Shown here one piece after another: positions 1-8,035 of a DNA stretch of 64,000 bases. The notes beneath the pieces were generated by a model, which had not been told where the DNA came from, did not search any database, and worked only from the letters and a program-made list of their open reading frames with translations. How positions within the stretch are numbered: position 1 is the stretch's first letter; every line of letters starts with the position of its first letter. The translations under genes and the position numbers were made by a program. Source of the stretch: Providencia vermicola (GTDB taxonomy: Bacteria > Pseudomonadota > Gammaproteobacteria > Enterobacterales > Enterobacteriaceae). The stretch covers positions 124,001-188,000 of the forward strand of contig NZ_JAGSPI010000005.1 of assembly GCF_020381325.1 (NCBI RefSeq), read 5' to 3'.

Positions 1-130
1 CCATACCAGCACCTTGATAATCCTCTGTTTTTAATGACAGCTTTGGCGGGGTGACTTCTTCTACTTGTCCAAGGTAGGTTTGGCCATCAATGAATAGGTC
101 AAACAAAAAGAGTTTTTTAGGCATACCCAT
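1..130 (-). CDS. Phage major tail tube protein, P2 FII-like (partial)
   Basis: The gene runs off the left edge; only the first 43 codons are visible. They read MGMPKKLFLFDLFIDG and then a stretch ending in KTEDYQGAGM, which matches the start of P2 FII tail tube proteins, including the conserved Y-x-GAGM. The protein forms the inner tube of a contractile tail. It lies 12 bp downstream of the sheath gene on the same strand, the normal FI-FII order. A second ATG two codons in (122-124) is an alternative start. The family is clear; completeness cannot be judged. Confidence 0.85.
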   Translation of the reverse strand, partial: MGMPKKLFLFDLFIDGQTYLGQVEEVTPPKLSLKTEDYQGAGM

Positions 131-142
131 AATTTAAATTCC

Positions 143-1309
143 TTAGCCCAGTTGGTCGAAAACAGTGAAAAATTCATCAGTGAATTCCTGCGTTAAAGAC
201 AGGTTTTCCAGTGGCGGTACAGGGGTGTACTTATAGCGAATGTGCGCCTTACCATCGCGTAAATTTTCTTTCGGGTTATCCGATGGGTCATACCAGCATT
301 GGAACCCTAATAAACGGCCTTGCGTGACGAGTTGTGCGCCTTTACGGTTGATCCCATCGACAATATCTTTCACCAATGAGGGGGTGAGTGTTTTGTCAAT
401 ATAGCTAAAATGTGCCTCGGCAATCATTTCAGCCAAAATTTGTGCGGTACGGGTAAACACTTCAAAAGTATAAATTTCTTTATCGCCTGAGCGATTACCC
501 CAAATACGGTATCCATCGCGCTTAATCAGCGTGGTGATTTGGTGGCTGTTTAAATCGTTAGCGTCGGTATCTTTGCCTTGTAACGACCAGTAAATATCGG
601 CGCTAATACCCAAAACACCATTAACTGGCACGTTAGAAATCGACTTATGCCAACCTTGTTCCGCATCAATCTTGGCACGCAATCCAATGGCGTAAGCGGT
701 GGCGGGGATAACTTCGTTTTGGCCACTTTCTTTGTTGTACGCGATAAATTCAGGGTAGATGATCATCACTTCGCGCTGATTGAAATCCTCGCGGTATTTC
801 TTGGCTTCAGCGATAGTTTTACAGCCGTTCGCACTGATATAGGCAAAGGCTTTGATTTGTTTGGCAAAAACGGCAAGCTGCATGGCGACGGGTTTAGTAT
901 CCAATTTCGGTACCGCCAAAATACGCGGGCGTACACCGAGCTTGGCCTCAGCAGTCAATAGGGCATAAAGTCCAGTATAGCGTCCATCGTCACCGGTGCC
1001 GCCAATCACCATTTGGTCTTGTGATTGGCGGCTCTCAAATTTTTCTTCCGCCACACGCACAACCACCACTTTGGGACTGCATTGGTCGTCGATAGCTTTG
1101 AGTGTTGTGTAAAGCGTACCGGTCTTACCGGCTTTGCTCAGTACCGTTTTAATGCGCGTGACTAATACGGGGGTATCGAGTGGGAACGCCTCGGGGTCGG
1201 CATCTTCTGCGGTGCAGACAATCCCAATCACTGAGGTGTCGATATCTCGAATAAGGGTGCTGAGGTCGGTTGTTTCATGGACTTCAACACCATGATGATA
1301 TACGGCCAT
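143..1309 (-). CDS. Phage contractile tail sheath protein, P2 FI-like
   Basis: A 388-residue protein close in length and sequence to P2 FI sheath. The N-terminus MAVYHHGVEVHE and the following IVGxVCTAxDAD-type segment are hallmarks of the family. Sheath subunits polymerise around the tail tube and contract on infection or killing. The open frame extends 36 codons further upstream, but the start at 1309 is preceded by AGGAG at good spacing and fits the family N-terminus. It is co-directional with the tail tube gene and divergent from the gpD-like gene, unlike P2, where D closes the same operon. A complete prophage and a tailocin would both contain it. Confidence 0.93.
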   Translation of the reverse strand: MAVYHHGVEVHETTDLSTLIRDIDTSVIGIVCTAEDADPEAFPLDTPVLVTRIKTVLSKAGKTGTLYTTLKAIDDQCSPKVVVVRVAEEKFESRQSQDQMVIGGTGDDGRYTGLYALLTAEAKLGVRPRILAVPKLDTKPVAMQLAVFAKQIKAFAYISANGCKTIAEAKKYREDFNQREVMIIYPEFIAYNKESGQNEVIPATAYAIGLRAKIDAEQGWHKSISNVPVNGVLGISADIYWSLQGKDTDANDLNSHQITTLIKRDGYRIWGNRSGDKEIYTFEVFTRTAQILAEMIAEAHFSYIDKTLTPSLVKDIVDGINRKGAQLVTQGRLLGFQCWYDPSDNPKENLRDGKAHIRYKYTPVPPLENLSLTQEFTDEFFTVFDQLG

Positions 1310-1377
1310 CGTTATTATCTCCTGATGTCTATTTATCTTTATTCTCAGGGATGTTTGATAACAAATCATGTACTTAG

Positions 1378-1401
1378 GGTTCTCATAGGCATGAGAGAAC
1401 C
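1378..1401. promoter_or_regulatory. Inverted repeat between divergent tail genes
   Basis: GGTTCTC and GAGAACC form a perfect 7-bp inverted repeat around a 10-base centre in the 158-bp gap between the sheath and gpD-like genes. It could be an operator or a transcript hairpin serving the divergent promoters. No canonical Ogr/Delta site (TTGT-N12-ACAA) was found in the gap. Confidence 0.3.
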
Positions 1402-1467
1402 ACGGATGATTGCTCACCTACGCGCGCGACGACAATCTAGGCATATTGAATTGGATAGGTGGGAAAT

Positions 1468-2559
1468 ATGTCTTTTATGGATTGGGCAGAGGGGAATTTA
1501 GTCAAAGTTCCTGCATTTGATTTAACTGTCGGTGGCGTGCAGCTCTTGAGCGTCAATGACAGGCTTATTTCACTAACATTAACGGATAATCGGGGTTTTG
1601 AAGCCGATACTTTAGAGCTCACGATTGATGATACAGACAGCAAAATTGCATTACCAGCGCGGGGGGCTGAGATTTCTGTCTCCTTAGGCTGGCAGGGGGA
1701 AGCCTTGGTACACAAAGGGATGTATACCGTTGATGAAATTAGCCACTCAGGCCCTCCCGACCAAATCACGGTAACCGCCCGTAGTGCGGATTTTCGGCAA
1801 GACTTTAACGTCAAACGGGAATACAGCTGGCACGATATCAAAGTACTGGATGTAGTGAGCGCGATAGCGGGGCGTTATAACCTCAAACCCGCCGTCAGTA
1901 AGCAATTGATGCACATTGAAATTGACCACGCCGACCAGACCAATGAGAGCGATATTAGCTTTTTAACTCGAATGGCTGAAATGCTTGGCGCGATAGCCAC
2001 CATTAAAAATGGCAGTTTATTATTTATTGTGCCTAATCAGGGAGTCACCCAAAGCGGCAAACCATTGCCCGTCATTACCATCATGCGGGAAAGTGGCGAT
2101 AGGCATTATTTCCGATTGGCTGACCGGCAAGCGTACACTGGTGTACAAGCCTATTGGCTTGATTTGAACTACGGCCAACAAAAGAAAACCAATCTCAAAC
2201 GCAAGCAAAAAACCAAAAAGGAGAAGTCGAGCAAAAAAGAGGGCGATTACATCGAGGGCGCCGAGGGGAACGTTTTTGTGATGCGACAAACCTTTAAAAA
2301 CGAGCAATCGGCTAAACGAGCCGCCGCGGCCAAGTGGTCAAAACTACAAAGGGGCGTGGCAGAATTTAATATTACGTTGGCAGAGGGGCGCGCCGACCTT
2401 TACCCTGAAACGCCTGTCACAGTAACTGGATTTAAACCGACCATTGACAGTCACCAGTGGGTGATTAGCCGAGTTCTTCATCAAATCGATAGTCACGGCT
2501 TTATCACAAGTTTGGAGCTAGAAATAAGGATCAAAGATGTTGGTATTGATGAAGGGTAG
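1468..2559 (+). CDS. Phage late control / tail protein, P2 gpD-like
   Basis: A 363-residue protein with the layout of P2 gpD (GPD family, VgrG-like fold): an N-terminal beta domain with ELTIDD, a middle segment with SFLTRMAEMLGA, and a C-terminal beta domain. The protein forms the hub at the tail baseplate centre. A lysine-rich linker lies near residues 230-255. GTG at 1459 is possible, but ATG at 1468 sits behind GGTGGGA. The gene is transcribed towards ogr, as in P2, but away from the sheath and tube genes. Its last 29 bp overlap the convergent membrane-protein gene. Confidence 0.88.
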   Translation: MSFMDWAEGNLVKVPAFDLTVGGVQLLSVNDRLISLTLTDNRGFEADTLELTIDDTDSKIALPARGAEISVSLGWQGEALVHKGMYTVDEISHSGPPDQITVTARSADFRQDFNVKREYSWHDIKVLDVVSAIAGRYNLKPAVSKQLMHIEIDHADQTNESDISFLTRMAEMLGAIATIKNGSLLFIVPNQGVTQSGKPLPVITIMRESGDRHYFRLADRQAYTGVQAYWLDLNYGQQKKTNLKRKQKTKKEKSSKKEGDYIEGAEGNVFVMRQTFKNEQSAKRAAAAKWSKLQRGVAEFNITLAEGRADLYPETPVTVTGFKPTIDSHQWVISRVLHQIDSHGFITSLELEIRIKDVGIDEG

Positions 2560-3835
2560 GTTCCTCAGAGGTTGGTGTTATTTTTATAAACTTATCCTTT
2601 TCAACTAGGTTCACATCGTCATTGTTGACAAATATACATTTAGAGTGAATTTTTTTAGATTCAAAGAAATTTAATTCGATTTTATTAATTAATAAATCTA
2701 TGTTTTCATATTCACAGAAAATCGATTTTTCGTATAATTGAAATGCATTGAAAGCAATCATTTGTATCTTATCCTGTTTAATAGGGATAGGTGTTTTAGG
2801 GCTAGACCACTTACTCGCTGAAATTTCTATTTTAGTTGTGTTAATAAATTGCATTGTATTAAAAGAACGGTAAGCGATAACATCAACAATATTTGTGATC
2901 AAGAAAAATAATAAAAAATATGTAGCGAATGCAATTGATTTAATTGACTTGGTTTTCATTTTTTTCAATGAAATTATATTTGGCAATATGTATATAAAAA
3001 AAAGTAAAAGTGAAAATGGAATTAGAGCGTCTTTAAATTTCAGGTCATTATCTAAGTTTTTAATTATGGATTTTGAAGTAATAAAAGATAGAAGCAAAAT
3101 GGAAATTGATATCATTAAAAGAAAGGCTATTTTATCTATTCTTTTTGCTTGTTTTATTTTTAAGTCAGGATTCGTTTCTTTAGTGAATATTGATTGTATC
3201 TTGTTAAGATTAAAGGTGATTTCAACTATTACAATGGAGGTGAAAATAAATGCTGGAACAGGTATGAATCCATGAATTGAATTATAGTAAAAATAATATA
3301 AAAAAGAAAGTGTAAGTGTGATAAAAATTGAAATTATTGATTTTAATTTCAACTTTTCAATTGTTTTCTCTCTGAGTTTAATGAATTTTAGTGGGAGCGC
3401 TGAAGGTATGCTTAGTATTATGAAGTTGAATGAAAGTAACAGAACGATTCCTAGGAGCTGAATGTAGAAAGCTGCATTATTTATTAAACTTAATAGTGAT
3501 ATAAATAATATTGGGTTTAGGAAAATCACTATCCCATATGATAATTTAGATAACCTAAATGGATTGATGGTTTTTTTGCTATTTAGCGAGGTTTGAATTA
3601 ATTTAAAAAACAAAAAAGGAACTATATAGAGTAAAAAAATCAAAAACAACCATCCTGTTGATATTACCAGTAAATATGGATATAGATAAATTTCACTTAT
3701 GAGAAATGAAAAGAATCGCTGTGCATCTAATTGGCTTAGGTATCTGAATAATAAAAAAGGAGAAATAAATAAATATAGAGAAGTTAATGATATGACTATG
3801 GGTATTATAGTCCATATAGATTGTTTTTGTTTCAT
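2531..3835 (-). CDS. Polytopic membrane protein of unknown function (prophage cargo)
   Basis: I do not recognise this 434-residue protein. About the first 340 residues are hydrophobic with roughly nine or ten predicted membrane segments. The last 95 residues are hydrophilic and look like a small soluble domain. The start at 3835 is preceded by AGGGAC. The gene is visibly more AT-rich than the tail genes, is transcribed against both neighbours (gpD and ogr), and its 3' end overlaps gpD by 29 bp. This is the position where P2-like prophages carry optional cargo (morons). Superinfection exclusion, phage defence or bacteriocin immunity are possible roles, but this is inference from position only. 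Confidence 0.7.
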   Translation of the reverse strand: MKQKQSIWTIIPIVISLTSLYLFISPFLLFRYLSQLDAQRFFSFLISEIYLYPYLLVISTGWLFLIFLLYIVPFLFFKLIQTSLNSKKTINPFRLSKLSYGIVIFLNPILFISLLSLINNAAFYIQLLGIVLLLSFNFIILSIPSALPLKFIKLREKTIEKLKLKSIISIFITLTLSFLYYFYYNSIHGFIPVPAFIFTSIVIVEITFNLNKIQSIFTKETNPDLKIKQAKRIDKIAFLLMISISILLLSFITSKSIIKNLDNDLKFKDALIPFSLLLFFIYILPNIISLKKMKTKSIKSIAFATYFLLFFLITNIVDVIAYRSFNTMQFINTTKIEISASKWSSPKTPIPIKQDKIQMIAFNAFQLYEKSIFCEYENIDLLINKIELNFFESKKIHSKCIFVNNDDVNLVEKDKFIKITPTSEEPTLHQYQHL

Positions 3836-3912
3836 GATAAGTCCCTTTAATTGATTTTTGCCATAAATAGATTAACCTAACTTAAGGCATACTCCAAACC
3901 CAAGGTTAAAAA

Positions 3913-4161
3913 ATGGCGTTCAATTGTCCCCTGTGTGGCGCTGTGACCTATACCAAAATCAGTAAATCCATGAGTAGTGAAACCCGTAGAAGCTATCACC
4001 AATGTCAAAATATGTTGTGTGGCTGTTCTTTTACGACAATAACCTCAGTGGAGATTTATCTTACAAAAACTATCCCTCAAGAGTTACCAGAAGGCTTTGA
4101 GATCCCGATGGAAAAGTTACCTAGATCACATCGGGGGGAGAAACAGATGGAGATGTTTTGA
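3913..4161 (+). CDS. ogr: Ogr/Delta-type zinc-finger late transcription activator
   Basis: An 82-residue protein matching P2 Ogr and P4 Delta. Cys5, Cys8, Cys31 and Cys36 give the C-x2-C-x22-C-x4-C zinc finger, and RRSYHQCQN corresponds to the conserved YHQCQN motif. Ogr proteins bind upstream of late phage promoters and recruit RNA polymerase through its alpha subunit. The position after gpD at the end of the prophage matches P2. The C-terminal tail (roughly residues 60-82) is the variable part of the family. Confidence 0.93.
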   Translation: MAFNCPLCGAVTYTKISKSMSSETRRSYHQCQNMLCGCSFTTITSVEIYLTKTIPQELPEGFEIPMEKLPRSHRGEKQMEMF

Positions 4162-4272
4162 AACATTTTTTAAATACTTAGAATTGCTCACTATTCTGGT
4201 AATAGTTTTAGGCTAAAATAAGTATTAGCTGTGACAGTTATTAAATAATTTATTCTTAAGGATACGCTAGCT

Positions 4273-5175
4273 TTGAGTGCTAAAAAAAGTAAGTTTAAAT
4301 TTAAATCACAATCTCCTTATGATTGTGAGGTATGTGGAAAACATTTTAGTTCTACAATGGGATTATATTCTCATCAAAGGACACAAAAGCATGGTAAACA
4401 TGCAAATGTTGAATATAGTAAGATTAAACCAAAGAAACGACTCAAATCATCAATTGACCTTGAAATCAGAAAACATAAGCAAGAAGTGTATACTTCAATG
4501 TCTCAAGAGCAAACTAAACGAAAAAGTAATGAAGAATTGAGAGAGGCTTTGAGAGAGCAGCTAGCCGTTGATGAACGTCCTTACTACAATATTGAAGCTT
4601 ATCAATTAGCAATAAGAACTATGACAACTGGTGAAGCATATAAATTAGCAAAGAATGAACTTAAATCTAATGCTCTTATTGACTCGTATAAACATAACCT
4701 AGACGTTGCAGTAGTCGAAAATGATGAGGCTATAGCTCTTTCAAAGGGTACGGGAGTTATCGCAAATAATCCTTCATCGCCAATCATTATTCATAATAAA
4801 CGTGGGAAAAAGGTAGAGATTAGCACTATAGGCCGTGATACTTCGGAGCAAGCTGCTTTTCGAAGAGCTATTAGTATTAACTATAATCATAGGTGCTGTA
4901 TTACTGGTGATTCTATAGCGATTGAAGCCGCTCATATTCAAACTCATAGTGATTATTATGACAATTCTATTGATAATGGAATTATGTTATCTGTTGGTTT
5001 ACATCGACTTTTCGATAAAGGCATTATGGTTATAGATCCTGATTCAATGGCTATACATTTTACAGATGATTGTTTTTATAAACGGTACTTAGAAGGCGCT
5101 GTTATAACGCAAGGGAAAATTAAAATAAACAAAGAGAAATTATTAGCAAAAAATAGATTAATATTTAATGATTAA
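4273..5175 (+). CDS. HNH endonuclease with N-terminal C2H2 zinc finger
   Basis: A 300-residue predicted nuclease. Cys18, Cys21, His34 and His40 make a C2H2 finger of the type commonly used for nucleic-acid binding. Residues 60-190 are helical and charged. The C-terminus carries an HNH_2-like fold: RCCITG near 207-212, His221 in EAAHI, Asn235 in DNGIML, and His244 in LHRLFDKG. The start is TTG, with AAGGA 10 bases upstream; no in-frame ATG lies near. It sits between ogr and the prophage edge, a cargo site, and is AT-rich. It could be a defence nuclease or a selfish homing-type enzyme; the target is unknown. Confidence 0.82.
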   Translation: MSAKKSKFKFKSQSPYDCEVCGKHFSSTMGLYSHQRTQKHGKHANVEYSKIKPKKRLKSSIDLEIRKHKQEVYTSMSQEQTKRKSNEELREALREQLAVDERPYYNIEAYQLAIRTMTTGEAYKLAKNELKSNALIDSYKHNLDVAVVENDEAIALSKGTGVIANNPSSPIIIHNKRGKKVEISTIGRDTSEQAAFRRAISINYNHRCCITGDSIAIEAAHIQTHSDYYDNSIDNGIMLSVGLHRLFDKGIMVIDPDSMAIHFTDDCFYKRYLEGAVITQGKIKINKEKLLAKNRLIFND

Positions 5176-5282
5176 TCTTTTATTGAAAGTGATTTTTTCG
5201 AATTAAATATCCTTTATGAGGTTATTGTTTCTTTACTGTAATAGTAAAAAACTACTCCCACCCATTGAAAAATAAGCAAAAA

Positions 5283-5309
5283 TAAAGCCTCTTATCAAAA
5301 GAGGCTTTA
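5283..5309 (+). terminator. Stem-loop terminator after HNH gene
   Basis: TAAAGCCTCT and AGAGGCTTTA pair perfectly around a short loop, about 110 bp after the HNH stop. The T-run is weak, so termination efficiency is uncertain. It may mark the end of prophage transcription. Confidence 0.55.
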
Positions 5310-5477
5310 TAAGTGTGGTCAATATGTGGACATTAACCATTGACTAAATCCATTTAAATCAATTGTTTAACTCACTTTTAGAACGCCGCACTTAGCGCCT
5401 TTGATTACCTAATCCGCACTAGTACCAGAACCGCTGAATAGGTGTAATTTACTTTATATTCAGTGAGTTGTAGTCAA

Positions 5478-5508
5478 AAGGCACTCGGGGGCGAGTGCCT
5501 TTTTTTTG
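5478..5508 (+). terminator. Strong intrinsic terminator without an obvious upstream gene
   Basis: GGCACTCG and CGAGTGCC pair perfectly (extended by AA/TT) around a GGGG loop, followed by eight Ts. It is a textbook Rho-independent terminator. The roughly 170 bp between the preceding terminator and this one contain no credible ORF. It therefore ends either an unannotated small RNA or the remnant of the gene used as the phage attachment site. Confidence 0.8.
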
Positions 5509-5667
5509 TGTGTAAACTCTGAACATCGAAATATCAAACTAGGCTCATCGTAAGTTCAACACCTATCAATAACTAGGCTTATCTCATCTTTTTTACTTAT
5601 ACCTTTTTAATCTAAATTATGTGATGCAGATCTAAATACCGCACAAAGCCAGTCATACCTATGATCA

Positions 5668-5680
5668 TGAATTTCATTCA
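5668..5680 (+). promoter_or_regulatory. MetR-type binding site upstream of mesX-mesD
   Basis: TGAATTTCATTCA is an exact TGAA-N5-TTCA palindrome, the consensus for the LysR-type activator MetR. It lies 175 bp upstream of the DUF1852 gene, which with mesD makes methionine from homocysteine. The match to the pathway makes chance less likely, although such a short site occurs by chance at some rate. A second imperfect symmetry (GTGAAA...TTTCAC) follows at about 5688-5708. Confidence 0.6.
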
Positions 5681-5775
5681 TGTTGTAGTGAAATTAAGTC
5701 GCTTTCACTCATTCAGCGGCTCTGGCATAAATGAATTAACGCTAACAAGTTAACTTATTTACAACATAAAGATTG

Positions 5776-5883
5776 ATGAATGAGAAACAAAAACTTCTAG
5801 AAAATCATGAAGTCAATTTAGTTTCCATCTTGGAATTTAGGGTGCGACAAGACGATGAACAAAAATTTTACATTCACGATTAA
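5776..5883 (+). CDS. Possible 35-codon upstream ORF overlapping mesX start
   Basis: ATG at 5776 opens a 35-codon frame that ends at 5883, so it overlaps the first codons of the DUF1852 gene in another frame. Its own ribosome binding site is weak. The DUF1852 gene also lacks a well-spaced one (AGGG is about 13 bases off), which makes translational coupling conceivable. It may equally be a chance ORF. Confidence 0.2.
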   Translation: MNEKQKLLENHEVNLVSILEFRVRQDDEQKFYIHD

Positions 5884-6832
5884 AAGTAGTCTTTTTGATG
5901 AAAATTATAATCCTTCTGAAAATACACGGATAACAACTAACTTTGCTAATTTAGCTAGAGGGAAAAATCGTCAAGAAAATTTGCGTAACACGCTTGTCAT
6001 GATGAACAACCGTTTTAATACGTTAGCCTATTGGGATAATCCGAAAAGTGACCGATATGCAATTGAGCTTGAAATTATTTCTGTGGAAATGCGTGTTGAA
6101 AATAATGCCAATACATTCCCTGTGATTGAAGTATTAAAAACAAACATCGTTGATAACAAAACGGGGCAACGTACAGAGGGAATTGTCGGAAATAATTTTT
6201 CCTCTTATGTCCGTGATTATGACTTCAGTGTTTTATTATTAGATCACAATAAAGACCAAGCAAACTTTAGTATCCCTGAAAAATTTGGCGATTTACATGG
6301 GAATATCTTTAAATATTTTGTTAACTCGAACGAATACAAAACACATTTTAATAAGCCGCCAGTTATTTGTTTAAGCGTCTCAAATAAAGATGTTTATCAT
6401 CGTACGGGTAATCAGCATCCAGTATTAGGTATCGAATATCAGCAAAATGGATCTTCATTAACGGATCAATATTTTAAAAAGATGGGATTACAAGTTCGTT
6501 ATTTTATGCCGTCAAACAGTGTTGCTCCATTAGCCTTTTATTTTACGGGAGATTTGCTGAGCGATTACAGCAATATCGAACTGATTAGTACGATTAGTAC
6601 GATGGAAACATTCCAGAAAATTTATCGCCCAGAAATATATAATGCAAATTCTGTTGCAGGGCAATGTTATCAACCGAGTTTAACGAACCAAGATTATTCG
6701 TTAACAAAAATTGTTTATGACCGAGAAGAACGTAGCCGATTGGCTATTGAGCAGGGGAAATATACAGAAGAGCATTTTATTGAACCCTATAAACATATTC
6801 TAGAACAATGGTCTGCTAGCTACGCACTTTGA
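5855..6832 (+). CDS. mesX: DUF1852 protein, partner of MesD methionine synthase (MesX)
   Basis: A 325-residue protein of the DUF1852 family. Published genetics on aerobic bacteria show that MesD-type core methionine synthases need a DUF1852 partner and oxygen, and need neither methyl-tetrahydrofolate nor cobalamin; the biochemical role of the partner was not established in that work. No signal peptide or membrane segment is visible, so it should be cytoplasmic. It lies 29 bp upstream of mesD on the same strand and is surely co-transcribed. The MetR-type site upstream supports control by methionine or homocysteine status. The family call rests on recognition plus context. Confidence 0.82.
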   Translation: MNKNFTFTIKSSLFDENYNPSENTRITTNFANLARGKNRQENLRNTLVMMNNRFNTLAYWDNPKSDRYAIELEIISVEMRVENNANTFPVIEVLKTNIVDNKTGQRTEGIVGNNFSSYVRDYDFSVLLLDHNKDQANFSIPEKFGDLHGNIFKYFVNSNEYKTHFNKPPVICLSVSNKDVYHRTGNQHPVLGIEYQQNGSSLTDQYFKKMGLQVRYFMPSNSVAPLAFYFTGDLLSDYSNIELISTISTMETFQKIYRPEIYNANSVAGQCYQPSLTNQDYSLTKIVYDREERSRLAIEQGKYTEEHFIEPYKHILEQWSASYAL

Positions 6833-6861
6833 TTAACGATAAAAATTTAAGGTCAATTATT

Positions 6862-7893
6862 ATGAAAATATTATTACCAACATCTACCGCTGGCAGTTTA
6901 CCAAAGCCTTCTTGGCTTGCTCAACCTGAAACCCTTTGGTCGCCTTGGAAGCTGCAAAATGAAGAATTAATTGAAGGGAAACAAGATGCGCTGCGTTTAT
7001 CCCTCGAAGATCAATTGCGTGCTGGGATTGATATTGTGAGTGACGGCGAGCAAACTCGCCAGCATTTTGTGACCACATTCATTGAACACCTCAGTGGCGT
7101 TGATTTTGAAAAGCGTGAAGTGGTTAAAATTCGTGATCGTTATGATGCGAGTGTTCCGACGGTGGTTGGGGCTGTTGAACGCCAAAAACCAGTCTTTGTT
7201 GAAGATGCTAAATTTTTGCGCAAATTAACGAAACAGCCGATTAAATGGGCATTACCAGGCCCAATGACCATGATTGATACGCTGTATGATAACCATTATA
7301 AAAGCCGTGAAAAGCTGGCTTGGGAATTTGCTAAAATCCTGAATCAGGAGGCAAAAGAGCTCGAAGCTGCAGGTGTTGATATTATTCAGTTTGATGAGCC
7401 TGCGTTTAATGTATTTTTTGATGAAGTGAACGATTGGGGAGTGGCGGCGCTGGAAAGGGCGATTGAAGGCCTGAAATGTGAAACGGCGGTGCATATTTGT
7501 TATGGATACGGCATTAAAGCTAATACAGACTGGAAGAAAACGTTGGGCTCTGAATGGCGCCAGTATGAAGAAGCCTTCCCTAAGCTGCAGACCTCGAGTA
7601 TCGATATTATTTCACTGGAGTGCCATAACTCCCATGTTCCTATGGATTTGATTGAGCTTATTCGTGGCAAGAAAGTAATGGTCGGGGCGATTGATGTGGC
7701 AAGCAATATCATCGAAACGCCAGAAGAGGTCGCTAATACGTTACGTAAAGCACTTCAATTTGTGGATGCAGATAAGCTTTATCCATCAACTAACTGCGGA
7801 ATGGCACCGCTGTCGCGCCAAGTTGCGACGGGTAAACTCAATGCCTTAAGTGCAGGGGCAGAGATTATCCGCCAAGAGCTGTTAAATAAGTAA
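6862..7893 (+). CDS. mesD: Core methionine synthase MesD (MetE C-terminal type)
   Basis: A 343-residue protein equivalent to the catalytic C-terminal half of MetE, without the N-terminal folate-binding half. The zinc/homocysteine ligands are all present: His211 and Cys213 (HIC), Glu253 (SLECHNSH) and Cys312 (NCGM). It transfers a methyl group to homocysteine to form methionine; the natural methyl donor of MesD enzymes is unresolved. TTG at 6829 would extend it by 11 residues, but ATG at 6862 has AAGG upstream and fits the family N-terminus. It forms an operon with the DUF1852 gene and is followed by an intrinsic terminator. Confidence 0.9.
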   Translation: MKILLPTSTAGSLPKPSWLAQPETLWSPWKLQNEELIEGKQDALRLSLEDQLRAGIDIVSDGEQTRQHFVTTFIEHLSGVDFEKREVVKIRDRYDASVPTVVGAVERQKPVFVEDAKFLRKLTKQPIKWALPGPMTMIDTLYDNHYKSREKLAWEFAKILNQEAKELEAAGVDIIQFDEPAFNVFFDEVNDWGVAALERAIEGLKCETAVHICYGYGIKANTDWKKTLGSEWRQYEEAFPKLQTSSIDIISLECHNSHVPMDLIELIRGKKVMVGAIDVASNIIETPEEVANTLRKALQFVDADKLYPSTNCGMAPLSRQVATGKLNALSAGAEIIRQELLNK

Positions 7894-7920
7894 TCTATTC
7901 GAATATTAGCGAACTAAGAG

Positions 7921-7946
7921 AAACCCAGAATCAATATCTGGGTTTT
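7921..7946 (+). terminator. Intrinsic terminator after mesD
   Basis: AAACCCAG pairs with CTGGGTTT around a 9-base loop, followed by a run of Ts. It lies about 30 bp after the mesD stop and closes the mesX-mesD operon. Confidence 0.85.
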
Positions 7947-8035
7947 TTATTGTCTTAGATTTCTTATTTCATTCTAACTTGAGGTATATTAGATGAATTA
8001 TTATTGAATAATTTTTTGAAATAGGAATGTCGGTA

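Larger units (their letters stand above)
5176..5667. other. Intergenic region holding the prophage/host junction
   Basis: No protein-coding gene is credible here. The stretch holds two hairpin terminators and then an AT-rich segment leading into the mesX promoter region. By P2 gene order (D, ogr, attR) the right attachment site should lie in it, but the left end is outside the window, so the core repeat cannot be identified. No tRNA fold was recognised. Confidence 0.5.

Noticed and set aside
647-961. 104-codon plus-strand open frame within the sheath gene
   Set aside because: Antisense shadow of a well-supported structural gene.
2895-3275. 126-codon plus-strand open frame within the membrane-protein gene
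   Set aside because: Antisense to an ORF with a proper start, ribosome binding site and coherent membrane topology; the plus frame is low-complexity.
5390-5450. Faint resemblance of GTACCAGAACC and following bases to the CyaR small RNA seed region, suggestive because P2 integrates near cyaR
   Set aside because: The match is short and gapped, the P2 att core and the usual yegQ neighbour are absent; treated as coincidence.
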